The position numbers and the translations under genes were made by a program. Below are positions 1-9,361 of a stretch of 64,000 nt of DNA, in pieces. The notes beneath the pieces were generated by a model that did no database searches, was not told where the DNA came from, and saw nothing but the letters and a program-made list of their open reading frames with translations. This DNA comes from Fusobacterium varium (GTDB taxonomy: Bacteria > Fusobacteriota > Fusobacteriia > Fusobacteriales > Fusobacteriaceae), in NCBI GenBank assembly GCA_021531615.1, contig JADYUE010000009.1, positions 1-64,000 on the forward strand. The letters run 5' to 3'. Position 1 is the stretch's first letter. Each line of letters starts with the position of its first letter.

Positions 1-37
1 AAAAAGACCCAAGCCCATTTTTTTTGAACTTGAGTCT
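1..37 (-). terminator. Possible intrinsic terminator at the left edge
   Basis: On the minus strand AGACTCAAG pairs with CTTGGGTCT (one G-U wobble) across a 15-base loop and is followed by a T run that reaches the window edge. On the plus strand the wobble becomes a C-A mismatch, so minus is the better orientation. It lies beyond the glnN terminator and could be a back-up terminator or belong to a transcript outside the window. Bases 38-100 hold nothing else I can name. Confidence 0.4.
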
Positions 38-102
38 CAAATTTTAATTTATAGCTGAGTAGTTACAATGAGATTGAAGAGAATCTATTTAAATATTTAA
101 TA

Positions 103-136
103 AAAAACTGCCCCTAAATTTTAGGAGCAGTTTTCT
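103..136 (-). terminator. Intrinsic terminator of the glutamine synthetase gene
   Basis: Read on the minus strand, ACTGCTCCTAAA pairs with TTTAGGGGCAGT (12 pairs, one U-G wobble) and is followed by TTTTTTATT. It begins only a few bases after the glnN stop codon. The wobble becomes a C-A mismatch on the plus strand, which supports minus-strand use. Confidence 0.85.
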
Positions 137-140
137 TATA

Positions 141-2249
141 TTATAATCTAAATAATAAATCGTAATAAGTAGGTATAGGCCATACTGTTTTTTCTATTAG
201 AAGTTCAAGAGAGTCAACAACAGTTCTCATACGAGCTAAAACAGGTATAAGTTCATTGTGGTAATAGCAAGCTCTTTCATATTCATCAGCAATAGCCATA
301 GCAGTTCTAAGCCCTTCATTTAATTCAGTTATAGAGTCTTTAAGTTGGTTTTTAAATCCTATTACTTTAATTAAATGTTCTTTATCATATTGGATAAATT
401 GTTCCTCTCCTAGAGCCTCTCTAACACTGTTAATCATTTGAGAGATATTAGTTATATATCTTGAAATACAAGGATAAATTTCATTTCTTGCCATTCTAAT
501 AGCAGTAGATATTTCAATATTTGTTTGTTTATTAAATCTATCACTGTAGATTTTAAATCTTGAGTATAACTCATTTCTTGTTAAAACTTTATGTCTTTCA
601 AAAAGAGCAATAGTTTCTTCTCTAATATAAACTGGTATTCCTTCAATAGTATTTTTTAGATTTGAAAGTCCAAGCTCTTTAGCTTTATCTATCCAAGCTT
701 GTTCATATCCATTTCCATTGAATATAATTCTTTTGTGTTTAGGATATCTATCTTTTATAAGTTTAACAATATATTTATTGATATTTTTTGTAGGATCTGT
801 TTTTTCTAAGTAATCAGCATACTCTTTTAAGATATCAGCAACTATAGTGTTGATCATAAATACTGGTGTAGAAGCAGAAGCACTTGATCCAGGCATTCTA
901 AATTCAAATTTATTTCCTGTAAATGCAAAAGGTGAAGTTCTGTTTCTATCTGATAAGTCTTTAGAAATTTTTGGAATATGCATTCCAATATCTAGTACTT
1001 CTTCAGAACTTTCATTAAATTCTGTATTACCAATATTTTCTAATAGTTCTTGAAGTTGTTCTCCTAAGAAGATAGAGATAACTGCTGGTGGAGCTTCATG
1101 TCCTCCAAGTCTATGATCATTTCCTGGTGTAGCTGTACATGCTCTTAAGATATCAGCATATCTGTCTACTCCCTCTATAACAGCCATTAGATATAGTAAA
1201 AATTGAAGATTATCTTTAGTTAGAGAATCTGGATTGTATAGATTTTTTCCTGTATCTGTTGATAGTGACCAGTTACAATGTTTTCCAGAACCATTGACAC
1301 CTTGGAAAGGTTTTTCATGAAGAAGTGCAGCAAGATGATGTCTATTTGCAACTTTTTTGATGATGTCCATAGTTAAATGGTTTTGGTCAACAGCAACGTT
1401 AGCTGTAGTAAACATTAGTGCTATTTCAAATTGGTTAGGTGCAACTTCGTTATGTTTAGTTTTAGCCATAACTCCAACTTTCCAAAGTTCAGCATCAAGC
1501 TCAGCCATGAAACATTCTACTCTCTCTTTAATTGTTCCATAGTAGTGATCGTTCATCTCTTGACCTTTAGGTGGTAAGTTACCAAAAAGAGTTCTTCCAG
1601 CTAATGCTAAGTCTAAACGTTTATCCCAAAACTCTTTTTCAACAAGGAAATATTCTTGTTCAGCACCAAGAGTAACATCTATATGTCTAGTTTGAGTATC
1701 TCCTAATAATTTTTGAATTCTTAATGCTTGAGATTCAACAGCTTTTATAGATCTTATTAATGGAACTTTTTTATCTAATGCTTCTCCATTATAACCAACA
1801 AAAGCAGTAGGAATGTATAGAGTTTTAGAAATTCCCTCTCCTTTTAAGAACATAGGTGAGCTTGTATCCCAAGCTGTATATCCACGAGCTTCAAAAGTTG
1901 ATCTTAATCCTCCATTAGGGAAAGATGATGTATCAGCTTCTCCCTTTATAAGCTCTTTTCCAGAGAATTGAGACATTATAGTTCCATCTGATGTAATAGC
2001 AATAAAAGATTCATGTTTTTCTGCAGTTAATTCAGTAAGAGGTTGAAACCAGTGAGTAAAGTGTGTAGCTCCTTTTTCAGTAGCCCAACTTTTTACTGCA
2101 TTGGCAATAACATCAGCTACTTCTAAAGACATTTCAGCTTCCCCAAGTTGAACAGATTTAAATTTTTTGAAAATTGAACTAGGAACTCTACTTTTTAATT
2201 CAAGTTCTGAAAAGTAGTTGATTCCAAAAACTTCCAGCATTGTGTTCAT
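141..2249 (-). CDS. glnN: Glutamine synthetase type III (GlnN)
   Basis: This 702-residue enzyme makes glutamine from glutamate, ammonia and ATP in the cytoplasm. The length and sequence fit the large GSIII class found in Bacteroidetes, Clostridia and Fusobacteria, not the roughly 450-residue GSI. The GSIII-type N-terminal region (RVPSSIFKKFKSVQLGE near residue 22) is followed by the catalytic core, with GAEQEYFL near residue 195, KHNEVAPNQFE near 265 and NGSGKHCNWS near 320. The first ATG is preceded on the minus strand by AGGGGGG at about 11 bases. The gene stands alone, divergent from ptsI, and ends in its own terminator. Confidence 0.95.
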   Translation of the reverse strand: MNTMLEVFGINYFSELELKSRVPSSIFKKFKSVQLGEAEMSLEVADVIANAVKSWATEKGATHFTHWFQPLTELTAEKHESFIAITSDGTIMSQFSGKELIKGEADTSSFPNGGLRSTFEARGYTAWDTSSPMFLKGEGISKTLYIPTAFVGYNGEALDKKVPLIRSIKAVESQALRIQKLLGDTQTRHIDVTLGAEQEYFLVEKEFWDKRLDLALAGRTLFGNLPPKGQEMNDHYYGTIKERVECFMAELDAELWKVGVMAKTKHNEVAPNQFEIALMFTTANVAVDQNHLTMDIIKKVANRHHLAALLHEKPFQGVNGSGKHCNWSLSTDTGKNLYNPDSLTKDNLQFLLYLMAVIEGVDRYADILRACTATPGNDHRLGGHEAPPAVISIFLGEQLQELLENIGNTEFNESSEEVLDIGMHIPKISKDLSDRNRTSPFAFTGNKFEFRMPGSSASASTPVFMINTIVADILKEYADYLEKTDPTKNINKYIVKLIKDRYPKHKRIIFNGNGYEQAWIDKAKELGLSNLKNTIEGIPVYIREETIALFERHKVLTRNELYSRFKIYSDRFNKQTNIEISTAIRMARNEIYPCISRYITNISQMINSVREALGEEQFIQYDKEHLIKVIGFKNQLKDSITELNEGLRTAMAIADEYERACYYHNELIPVLARMRTVVDSLELLIEKTVWPIPTYYDLLFRL

Positions 2250-2363
2250 TTATTAAACGCCCCCCTGTATATAATAAAATTTTTTTATAGTAAAATTTTA
2301 GTGATTACATAACTAAAACATATGATACATAAAGGTATATAATATAAATGGATAAAAATATTT

Positions 2364-2392
2364 ATTGTATTAATTTTATCTTATGATTGTAA
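2364..2392 (-). promoter_or_regulatory. Candidate promoter for glnN
   Basis: On the minus strand TTACAA and TACAAT are separated by 17 bases. This would give a leader of about 110 bases rich in A/T inverted repeats. The -35 matches consensus at only 4 of 6 positions in a very AT-rich region, so this is tentative. Confidence 0.35.
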
Positions 2393-2453
2393 CACAAGGG
2401 AACATGATAATCAATAGATTTTTTTAAAAAATTATTTTGATTTAGTAAAAAAA

Positions 2454-2482
2454 TTGAAAAAAAAAATAAAATAAGATATAAT
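2454..2482 (+). promoter_or_regulatory. Promoter of the ptsI-ptsH-ispH-rpsA operon
   Basis: TTGAAA (2454-2459) and a perfect TATAAT (2477-2482) are separated by exactly 17 bases. A second TATAAT follows at 2487-2492 but has no good -35 at the right distance. The leader to the ptsI start would be about 30 bases. Confidence 0.75.
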
Positions 2483-2523
2483 CTAATATAATCCATTAAA
2501 GGTGAAGCAGGAGAGTGATAAGG

Positions 2524-4251
2524 GTGGAAATAGTAAGAGGAAGTTTCGCTTTTGAAGGCATTGTAACTGGAGAAGTTTTTTTAGATAAAAAAAAGTATAT
2601 AGATGAAGGAATAACAGCAATTTTAGATGAAAAAGATATTGAAAATGAAATTGAAAGATTTGAAAGAGCTTTAGAACTTTCAAAGGAGTCTTTAGAAGAT
2701 CTAAGAACAAGTTTTGCTGGAAAAATGAACGAACATGATTTAGAAATAGTAACAGCTCATATGATGATACTAGATGATCCAGTGTACGTATCAGATATTA
2801 AAAAAAGTATAAAAAAAGATAAATTGAGAGCTGAAGAGGCAGTAAGGCTTATAACTAATAAATATGTAAAGATGTTTAAGAGTATTCAAAATCCTGAATA
2901 TAGGCAAAAAGAATTAGACATAAAAGATGTAGGAAAAAGAATAACTGGAAATTTAGATAAAAGATTTGAAGATTGGAAAAAATTAGATGGGAAAATATTA
3001 GTAACAAAGGAGATCTTTCCAACAGAACTTTTAAATATATACCATTTAGGAATAAATATAAAGGGAATAGTTATGGAATATGGTGGAGAAACATCACATT
3101 TAGCTATTCTTGCAAAAGCTTTAGAAATTCCAACATTGATGGGAATAAAAAATATTTTTAGCTATAATTGGGGAAAAGATATAATTTTAGATACTACAGA
3201 GATCAATTCTTGTGTTATAATAGAACCAGATGAAAAAACTAAAAAAGAGTATGAAGAGCTTTTAGAAAAATTTAGATTAAAGAAGGAAGAGATTCAGAGA
3301 GATGCTGACTTACCAACTGAAACTTTAGATGGAGAAAAAGTTTCATTGTATATAAATGCTAGTGGTGATCTGAATTCAGATGAGGTTAAACTTTTTAAAC
3401 CAGATGGAATTGGTTTATTAAGAACAGAGCTTTTATATATGAAAAATACATCTTTTCCAGATGAAGAGAATCAATTTAAAATTTACAATAATATAGTAGA
3501 AAAATTTGATAAAAATTCTTCTATTGTTATAAGAACTTTGGATATAGGTGCTGATAAACAGTTGCCATATTTTAAGATGAAAAATGAAACAAACTCTTTT
3601 TTGGGATTGAGAGGAATAAGATTTAGTTTACAAAATCAAGATATATTTCTTACACAATTAAAAGCTATCTTGAGAGCTGCATATAATAGAAATGTAAAAA
3701 TTATGTATCCAATGGTTACTAATATATCTGAACTTAGAGAAGCTAATAAACTATTGGAGAGAGCAAAGAAAGAGTTAAAACAAGAAAATAAATTATATAA
3801 AGAAGATATAGAAATTGGGGTAATGATTGAAGTTCCATCAATAGTTATGATGGCAGATGTTTTTGCTCAAGAGGTAGATTTTTTCAGTATAGGAACAAAT
3901 GATTTAACTCAATATATTTTAGCAACAGATAGACTTTCAGAAACTGTGTCTTCAATGTATGATTGTTATAATCCTGCTGTATTACGTTCTATTGCCTTTG
4001 TAAAGAAAGCAGCTGACTTATATGGAAAAAAAGTATCAGTTTGTGGAGAAATGGCAGGAGATGCAAAAGCTATAGTTGCTTTTTTAAGTATGGGAATAAA
4101 AGATTTAAGTATGGTAGGAACATCAATTTTAACTGCTAGATCTCTAATAAGAAGTTTAAACTATGAAAAACTAAAAGAGATAAAAGAAAAAATATTACTT
4201 TGTCACGATTCAAAAGAAGTAAAAGATATTTTAATAAAATATATAAACTAA
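2524..4251 (+). CDS. ptsI: Phosphoenolpyruvate-protein phosphotransferase (PTS Enzyme I)
   Basis: Enzyme I takes phosphate from PEP and passes it to HPr, starting all PTS sugar uptake. The phosphohistidine motif GGETSHLAILAK places the active His at about residue 192, close to His189 of the E. coli enzyme. The PEP-binding barrel follows, with GLLRTELLYM, IMYPMV and FSIGTNDLTQY motifs and the active-site cysteine segment VCGEMAGD. Length (575 residues) is normal. I prefer GTG at 2524 because AGGAG lies 10 bases upstream. A GTG at 2515, three codons earlier, is also possible, with AGGTG about 10 bases upstream. ptsH follows 18 bases after the stop. Confidence 0.96.
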   Translation: MEIVRGSFAFEGIVTGEVFLDKKKYIDEGITAILDEKDIENEIERFERALELSKESLEDLRTSFAGKMNEHDLEIVTAHMMILDDPVYVSDIKKSIKKDKLRAEEAVRLITNKYVKMFKSIQNPEYRQKELDIKDVGKRITGNLDKRFEDWKKLDGKILVTKEIFPTELLNIYHLGINIKGIVMEYGGETSHLAILAKALEIPTLMGIKNIFSYNWGKDIILDTTEINSCVIIEPDEKTKKEYEELLEKFRLKKEEIQRDADLPTETLDGEKVSLYINASGDLNSDEVKLFKPDGIGLLRTELLYMKNTSFPDEENQFKIYNNIVEKFDKNSSIVIRTLDIGADKQLPYFKMKNETNSFLGLRGIRFSLQNQDIFLTQLKAILRAAYNRNVKIMYPMVTNISELREANKLLERAKKELKQENKLYKEDIEIGVMIEVPSIVMMADVFAQEVDFFSIGTNDLTQYILATDRLSETVSSMYDCYNPAVLRSIAFVKKAADLYGKKVSVCGEMAGDAKAIVAFLSMGIKDLSMVGTSILTARSLIRSLNYEKLKEIKEKILLCHDSKEVKDILIKYIN

Positions 4252-4269
4252 AAGGAAAGGGATAAATTT

Positions 4270-4539
4270 ATGAAAAGTAGAATAGTTCAAATAAAGAATA
4301 AAGCAGGTTTACATGCAAGACCATCATCTTTATTTGTACAATTAGTAACAGGATATGATTCTGACATTACAGTTAAATGTGATGATGAAGAGATAAATGG
4401 AAAAAGTATAATGGGATTGATGCTATTAGCAGCAGAGTGTGGAAGAAAACTTGAGCTTATAGCAGATGGACCAGATGAAGATGAGATGTTAGATGCACTT
4501 GTCGATCTAATAGAAGTAAAAAAATTTAATGAGGAATAA
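4270..4539 (+). CDS. ptsH: Phosphocarrier protein HPr
   Basis: HPr relays phosphate from Enzyme I to the sugar-specific IIA proteins. At 89 residues it has the standard length. His15 sits in KAGLHARPSS, the Enzyme I phosphorylation site. Ser46 sits in NGKSIMGLM, which matches the regulatory site used by HPr kinase in Gram-positive-type control. No HPr kinase gene is in this window, so phosphorylation of Ser46 is inferred from the residue only. The gene lies between ptsI and ispH in one transcription unit. Confidence 0.97.
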   Translation: MKSRIVQIKNKAGLHARPSSLFVQLVTGYDSDITVKCDDEEINGKSIMGLMLLAAECGRKLELIADGPDEDEMLDALVDLIEVKKFNEE

Positions 4540-4542
4540 TTT

Positions 4543-5412
4543 ATGGAGATAATAAGAGCTAAACATATGGGATTCTGTTTTGGAGTCTCTGGAGCTATTG
4601 AAACTTGTCACAATGTAATAAAAGAAGAAGAAAATAAAAATAAAAGAATCTTTATTTTAGGTATGTTGGTACATAATCAATATGTAGTTGATAAGTTAAA
4701 AGATGAAGGATTTTTAATAGTAGAAGAGGAAGAAATTCTAAATCAAAAAGATGATTTAACTGAAAATGATATAGTTATTGTAAGAGCACATGGAACTTTA
4801 AAAAAAATTTATAACATTTTGAATGAAAAAAGAGTCAAAGTATATGATGCTACTTGTAAATTTGTAACACATATTAGAGAAACTTTGGTAGAGATGGAAA
4901 AGCAAGGTTATGAAATTATCTTTATTGGAGATAAAAATCATCCTGAGGTAAAAGGAATTATATCTTTTGGAGAGAATATAAGAGTTTATAATGAGTTAGA
5001 AGAAGTTGAAAAAGCTGAAATAGATAGTAATAAAAAGTATTGTGTTCTTACACAAACAACTTTAAACAAAAAAAAATTAGAAAAAATAAAAAGTTTCTTG
5101 GAAAATCACTATTCAAATGTTAAGATATCAGATAAGGTGTGTGGAGCAACTCAAGTTCGCCAAGAAGCAGTGGAAGAGTTAGCTAAAGAGGTAGATATAC
5201 TATTAGTTATTGGTGGAAAAAATAGTTCTAATACTAAAAAGTTATATGATATCTCAAAAACTATAAATGAAAAAACTTATCTAATAGAGAGTGAAAAAGA
5301 GTTAGAAAAAAATTGGTTCGATGGCTGTGAAAAAATAGGAATTACAGCTGGAGCCTCAACACCGGAAGAAATAGTAATTAATATAGAAAATAAAATAAGG
5401 GGGATCAATTAA
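4543..5412 (+). CDS. ispH: 4-hydroxy-3-methylbut-2-enyl diphosphate reductase
   Basis: IspH carries out the last step of the MEP isoprenoid pathway, reducing HMBPP to IPP and DMAPP with a 4Fe-4S cluster. Cluster ligands are visible as Cys12 (MGFCFGV), Cys105 (YDATCKFV) and Cys200 (KVCGATQVRQ). The substrate-binding segments RAHGT and AGASTPEE are also present. Length (289 residues) is normal. The stop codon TAA shares its last A with the ATG of the next gene, which suggests translational coupling. In many Clostridia IspH is fused to S1 domains; here the two are separate but abutting. The first MEP enzyme, dxs, is further along the window. Confidence 0.96.
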   Translation: MEIIRAKHMGFCFGVSGAIETCHNVIKEEENKNKRIFILGMLVHNQYVVDKLKDEGFLIVEEEEILNQKDDLTENDIVIVRAHGTLKKIYNILNEKRVKVYDATCKFVTHIRETLVEMEKQGYEIIFIGDKNHPEVKGIISFGENIRVYNELEEVEKAEIDSNKKYCVLTQTTLNKKKLEKIKSFLENHYSNVKISDKVCGATQVRQEAVEELAKEVDILLVIGGKNSSNTKKLYDISKTINEKTYLIESEKELEKNWFDGCEKIGITAGASTPEEIVINIENKIRGIN

Positions 5413-7046
5413 TGTCTAATAATAATGAACACGTTGATTACACAGAATTTGAATCTTGGCTAAATGAGTATATGCCAGAGGAAGACAATGCTAAAGGAGA
5501 AAAAGTAAGAGTAAAAGGAATATTAGCTACAAAAGAAAGAAACTTCTCTTTCCTTGATGTTCCAGGATTACCTACAAGTGTAAGAGTAAGAACTGAAGAG
5601 CTAGAAAACTACAATGAAGGAGATGAAGTAGAAGTTCTTTTAGTTGGAGAAGACGAAGATTTCAAAATTGGTTCAAGAAGAAGAATAGATATGGAAGATA
5701 GTTGGAAAAAACTAGAAGAAGCTTTCGAAAAGAAAGAGATCATCACAGGAAAAATCGTTAAGAGAGTAAAAGGTGGATATATGGTAGAAGCTATGTTCCA
5801 TCAAGGATTCCTTCCTAACTCTTTATCAGAAATCTCAATGAAAGATGGAGATAAAGTAATTGGAGAGGAAATCAAAGTAATGATTAAAGATATCAAACCT
5901 GATAAAGATAAAAAAGGTAAGAAAATTACTTTCTCTAAAAAAGATATAACTCTATTAAAAGAAAGTGAAGAGTTCTCTGAATTAAAAGTTGGAGATGTTG
6001 TAGAAGCTGAAATTACAGATGTTCTTGAATTTGGACTTTCATTAAAAATTCAACATCTAAGAGGATTTGTACATATTTCTGAAGTATCTTGGAAAAAACT
6101 AGATAAATTATCTGATCAATACAAAAAAGGAGATATGGTAAAAGCTGAAATTATATCTCTAGAACCAGAAAAGAAAAATGTAAAACTTTCAATAAAAGCT
6201 CTAACAAGAAATCCTTGGGAAGTAGCAGCAGAGCAATACGCTGTTGATTCTGTAATTGAAGGAAAAGTAACTAAAATACTTCCTTATGGAGTATTTGTTG
6301 AAATAGCTGATGGTGTAGAAGGATTAGTACATATGTCAGACTTTACATGGAATAAGAAAAGAGTTAGCTTAAATGAATTTGTTCAAGTTGGAGATATAGT
6401 TAAAGTTAAAGTTCTTGAATTCCAACCAGCTGAAAGAAAATTAAAACTAGGAATTAAACAATTAAGTGAAAATCCTTGGGATTCAGCTGAAACAAGATTT
6501 GCAGTAGGAACTCAATTAACAGGAAAAGTTTTAGAAGTAAAACCTTTTGGACTTTTTGCTGAAGTTGAACCTGGTGTAGATGTATTTATTCACCAATCAG
6601 ACTATAACTGGCAAGGTGAAGAAAATAAGAAATTTGCAGTTGGAGATACAGTAGAATTTAAAGTAATCGAACTTAATACAGAAGATAACAAAATTAAAGG
6701 AAGTATAAAAGCTTTAAGAAAAAGTCCTTGGGAAGTAGCTCTAGAAAACTATAAAGTTGGAGATACAGTAGAAAAAGAGATTAAAAATATAATGGACTTT
6801 GGATTATTTGTTAATTTAAGTAAAGGAATAGATGGATTCATTCCTGCTCAATTAGCATCTAAAGACTTTATAAAAAATCTTAAAGATAAATTTACAGTAG
6901 GACAAAAAGTAAAAGCTCAAATTACTGAAATAGATAGAGAAAAACAAAGAATTAAATTATCTATTAAAAAAATAGAAATTGAAGAAGAGAGAAGAGAAAA
7001 TCAAGAACTTCTTTCTAAATATGGAACTTCTGGAGAAGATAGATAA
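5412..7046 (+). CDS. rpsA: S1 RNA-binding repeat protein (ribosomal protein S1 homologue)
   Basis: This 544-residue protein carries at least five S1 OB-fold repeats, starting near residues 110, 195, 280, 365 and 450, after a divergent N-terminal repeat. Each repeat has the pattern VxGKVxxxxxxGxFVExxxGVxGLVHxS, as in DSVIEGKVTKILPYGVFVE. The linker tryptophan in NPW/SPWEVA recurs between repeats. Proteins of this kind bind mRNA and help initiation on the 30S subunit. It is shorter and has a more diverged first repeat than E. coli S1, so a role as a true S1 subunit is likely but not certain. It ends the ptsI operon. Confidence 0.9.
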   Translation: MSNNNEHVDYTEFESWLNEYMPEEDNAKGEKVRVKGILATKERNFSFLDVPGLPTSVRVRTEELENYNEGDEVEVLLVGEDEDFKIGSRRRIDMEDSWKKLEEAFEKKEIITGKIVKRVKGGYMVEAMFHQGFLPNSLSEISMKDGDKVIGEEIKVMIKDIKPDKDKKGKKITFSKKDITLLKESEEFSELKVGDVVEAEITDVLEFGLSLKIQHLRGFVHISEVSWKKLDKLSDQYKKGDMVKAEIISLEPEKKNVKLSIKALTRNPWEVAAEQYAVDSVIEGKVTKILPYGVFVEIADGVEGLVHMSDFTWNKKRVSLNEFVQVGDIVKVKVLEFQPAERKLKLGIKQLSENPWDSAETRFAVGTQLTGKVLEVKPFGLFAEVEPGVDVFIHQSDYNWQGEENKKFAVGDTVEFKVIELNTEDNKIKGSIKALRKSPWEVALENYKVGDTVEKEIKNIMDFGLFVNLSKGIDGFIPAQLASKDFIKNLKDKFTVGQKVKAQITEIDREKQRIKLSIKKIEIEEERRENQELLSKYGTSGEDR

Positions 7047-7065
7047 TAATATTTTTAAATAAGAG

Positions 7066-7096
7066 AGCAGGTAGTTTTTTAGCTACCTGCTTTTAA
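7066..7096 (+). terminator. Intrinsic terminator of the ptsI operon
   Basis: AGCAGGTAG pairs perfectly with CTACCTGCT (9 bp) around an 8-base loop and is followed by TTTT and further T-rich sequence. It lies 19 bases after the rpsA stop. Confidence 0.85.
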
Positions 7097-7115
7097 ATTT
7101 TTTGAAATAATATTT

Positions 7116-7144
7116 TTGAGAATAGAGTTAAAAAATGTTATAAT
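7116..7144 (+). promoter_or_regulatory. Upstream promoter of the DUF445-ruvB operon
   Basis: TTGAGA (7116-7121) and a perfect TATAAT (7139-7144) are separated by 17 bases, just after the preceding terminator. It would produce a leader of about 155 bases. Confidence 0.6.
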
Positions 7145-7227
7145 ATAATGTTCAAAAATATTTTATCTTAAAGAAAAAATAGATATGATATAGAGAAAAG
7201 AATCTTTTGAAATCATGGTTATAATAA

Positions 7228-7256
7228 TTGAAAAAACCTAATATTTATGATAAAAT
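7228..7256 (+). promoter_or_regulatory. Proximal promoter of the DUF445-ruvB operon
   Basis: TTGAAA (7228-7233) and TAAAAT (7251-7256) are separated by 17 bases. It lies about 50 bases before the first gene of the long 7308-25415 run. Confidence 0.6.
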
Positions 7257-7307
7257 AGTTTACTAGAAAAGTAATGAAATTTAAAGTGCAAAGAGAGGAA
7301 AATAAGA

Positions 7308-7919
7308 ATGAATCAAATTATTATAAAATTATTTCTAATAGTAGGAATTGGAGCAATGATAGGTTGGATAACAAATTACATCGCTATAAAAATGCTTTTT
7401 AGACCATATAAAGAGATGAACTTTCTATTTTTTAAGATACAAGGATTAATTCCTAAAAGAAGAAGTGAGATAGCTGTAAGTATAGCAGATACAGTTCAAA
7501 AGGAGCTTATCTCTTTGAAAGATATTACAAACTCTTTAAATGCTGATGAGTTAGAAGAGAAGATGGGAGCAGTAATTGATAAGATCTTAGAGGAAAAATT
7601 AGAAAGTGAAATAACTAAGAAATTTCCAATGTTAGCTATGTTTCTTAGTGACGAGATTATAAATAAGATAAAATCAATGATAAAAACATCTATTTTAGAA
7701 AATAAAGAAACTATAATAAATATGTTTACAAGTTACTTAGAAGAAAAAGTTGATTTTAAAAAGATTATAATTGAGAATGTAGAAGCTTTTTCATTGGAGA
7801 AATTAGAGGAGATTACCTACTCTTTAGCTAAAAAAGAGTTAAAGCATATTGAAGTAATAGGAGCGATTTTAGGAGGAATAATTGGAATTTTCCAATTTGC
7901 TATAAGTTTATTTGTATAA
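7308..7919 (+). CDS. DUF445 family membrane protein
   Basis: The N-terminal signature [18 protein letters not shown] near residue 18 is characteristic of the DUF445 (YheB-like) family, whose function is not established. A hydrophobic helix covers about residues 5-27 and a second one about 183-203. The acidic/basic helical region between them probably lies on one side of the membrane. At 203 residues it is a short family member. The start has AGAGGAA upstream. The end abuts the ribosome binding site of ruvB. It opens the long operon. Confidence 0.85.
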   Translation: MNQIIIKLFLIVGIGAMIGWITNYIAIKMLFRPYKEMNFLFFKIQGLIPKRRSEIAVSIADTVQKELISLKDITNSLNADELEEKMGAVIDKILEEKLESEITKKFPMLAMFLSDEIINKIKSMIKTSILENKETIINMFTSYLEEKVDFKKIIIENVEAFSLEKLEEITYSLAKKELKHIEVIGAILGGIIGIFQFAISLFV

Positions 7920-7929
7920 GGAGAAGAGA

Positions 7930-8922
7930 GTGGATAGAGTAGTTACAACTTTGGAAATGGAAAATGAAGTAGAGGTACAAAAGACATTAAGACCTAAATG
8001 TTTTAAAGAGTACATTGGACAAACTTCTTTAAAAGAGAAAATGGCTATCTCTATTGAAGCTGCAAAAAGAAGAGGGGGATCAATAGATCATATCTTGTTA
8101 TATGGACCACCAGGGTTGGGAAAAACAACTTTAGCAGGAGTCATAGCCACAGAGATGGGAGCTAATTTGAGAATAACTTCAGGACCTGTATTAGAAAGAG
8201 CTGGAGATTTAGCAGCTATCCTTACTTCATTAGAGGAGAATGATATACTTTTTATAGATGAGATACATAGATTAAATAATACAGTAGAGGAGATATTGTA
8301 TCCAGCTATGGAAGACAGAGAACTTGATATTATAGTTGGAAAAGGACCTTCAGCTCGTTCAATTAGAATAGAGCTACCTAATTTTACATTGATAGGAGCT
8401 ACAACTAGAGCTGGACTTTTAAGTTCACCTTTGAGAGATAGATTTGGAGTAACTCATAGAATGGAGTATTATACAGAGGATGAGATTGCTGAGATAATTA
8501 TTAGAGGTGGAAATATCTTAGGAGTAAAGGTTGAAGAAGAGGGAGCAAGGGAACTAGCTAGTAGAAGTAGGGGAACTCCTAGAATAGCCAATCGTCTTTT
8601 AAAAAGAGTGAGAGATTATTGTGAAATAAGAGGAAATGGAGTGATAGATAGAGAGACTTCATTGAAAGCTTTGGAGATATTGGGAATAGATTCAGCTGGA
8701 CTAGATGATTTGGATAGAGATATAGTTAATGCTATTATAGATAACTATGGTGGAGGACCAGTTGGAATAGAAACTCTTTCACTATTATTAGGGGAAGATA
8801 GAAGAACTTTAGAAGAGGTTTATGAGCCTTATTTAGTAAAGATAGGATATTTAAAAAGAACAAATAGAGGAAGAATGGTAACTGAAAAGGGATACCAACA
8901 TTTTAAGAAAGTTAAGGAGTAG
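7930..8922 (+). CDS. ruvB: Holliday junction branch migration helicase RuvB
   Basis: RuvB is the AAA+ motor that, with RuvA, drives branch migration of Holliday junctions. Visible motifs are Walker [11 protein letters not shown], Walker [10 protein letters not shown], sensor [18 protein letters not shown] with the arginine region, and the C-terminal winged helix ending near [13 protein letters not shown] chose GTG at 7930 (330 residues) because AAGGAG ends six bases upstream. An in-frame TTG at 7912 would overlap the DUF445 gene and lacks a ribosome binding site. ruvA is not adjacent, though ruvX lies elsewhere in the window. Confidence 0.96.
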   Translation: MDRVVTTLEMENEVEVQKTLRPKCFKEYIGQTSLKEKMAISIEAAKRRGGSIDHILLYGPPGLGKTTLAGVIATEMGANLRITSGPVLERAGDLAAILTSLEENDILFIDEIHRLNNTVEEILYPAMEDRELDIIVGKGPSARSIRIELPNFTLIGATTRAGLLSSPLRDRFGVTHRMEYYTEDEIAEIIIRGGNILGVKVEEEGARELASRSRGTPRIANRLLKRVRDYCEIRGNGVIDRETSLKALEILGIDSAGLDDLDRDIVNAIIDNYGGGPVGIETLSLLLGEDRRTLEEVYEPYLVKIGYLKRTNRGRMVTEKGYQHFKKVKE

Positions 8923-8929
8923 TGATTAG

Positions 8930-9352
8930 ATGAAGATAAGTACAAGAGTTAGATATGGATTAAAAGCTTTAGTATATATAGCTGAAAAGAGCAGAGAAGA
9001 TAAATTAGTGAGAATAAAAGAGATAGCTGATGATCAAAATATATCTGTACAATATTTAGAGCAAATACTTTTTAAATTAAAAAATGAAAATATAATAGAA
9101 GGAAAAAGAGGACCTAATGGTGGATATAGATTAGCTAAAAACCCTGAAGAGATAACATTACATGAACTATATAAAATATTAGATGAAGAGGAAAAAGTTA
9201 TAGACTGTAATGAGAGCAAGGAGAATAAAGCAAACTGTAACGGACAAAGTTGTGGAACTACTTGTATATGGAATAAATTAGATAATGCAATGACTAAAAT
9301 ACTTGAAGAAACAACTTTAAATGATTTTATAAAAAATCAAGATATGATATAG
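8930..9352 (+). CDS. Rrf2/IscR family transcriptional regulator
   Basis: This 140-residue protein begins with the Rrf2 winged-helix signature MKISTRVRYGLKALVYIA, and has SVQYLEQIL and GKRGPNGGYRLAK in the DNA-binding part. Four cysteines, Cys93, Cys103, Cys108 and Cys112, sit where IscR and NsrR carry Fe-S ligands, so redox, iron-sulfur or NO sensing is likely. No isc or suf genes are in the window, so its targets are unknown. It may regulate genes elsewhere or its own long operon. It follows ruvB by seven bases. Confidence 0.88.
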   Translation: MKISTRVRYGLKALVYIAEKSREDKLVRIKEIADDQNISVQYLEQILFKLKNENIIEGKRGPNGGYRLAKNPEEITLHELYKILDEEEKVIDCNESKENKANCNGQSCGTTCIWNKLDNAMTKILEETTLNDFIKNQDMI

Positions 9353-9361
9353 GAGTTTAGT

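Noticed and set aside
7912-7930. Upstream TTG start for ruvB
   Set aside because: It overlaps the end of the DUF445 gene and has no ribosome binding site, whereas GTG 7930 has AAGGAG at six bases.
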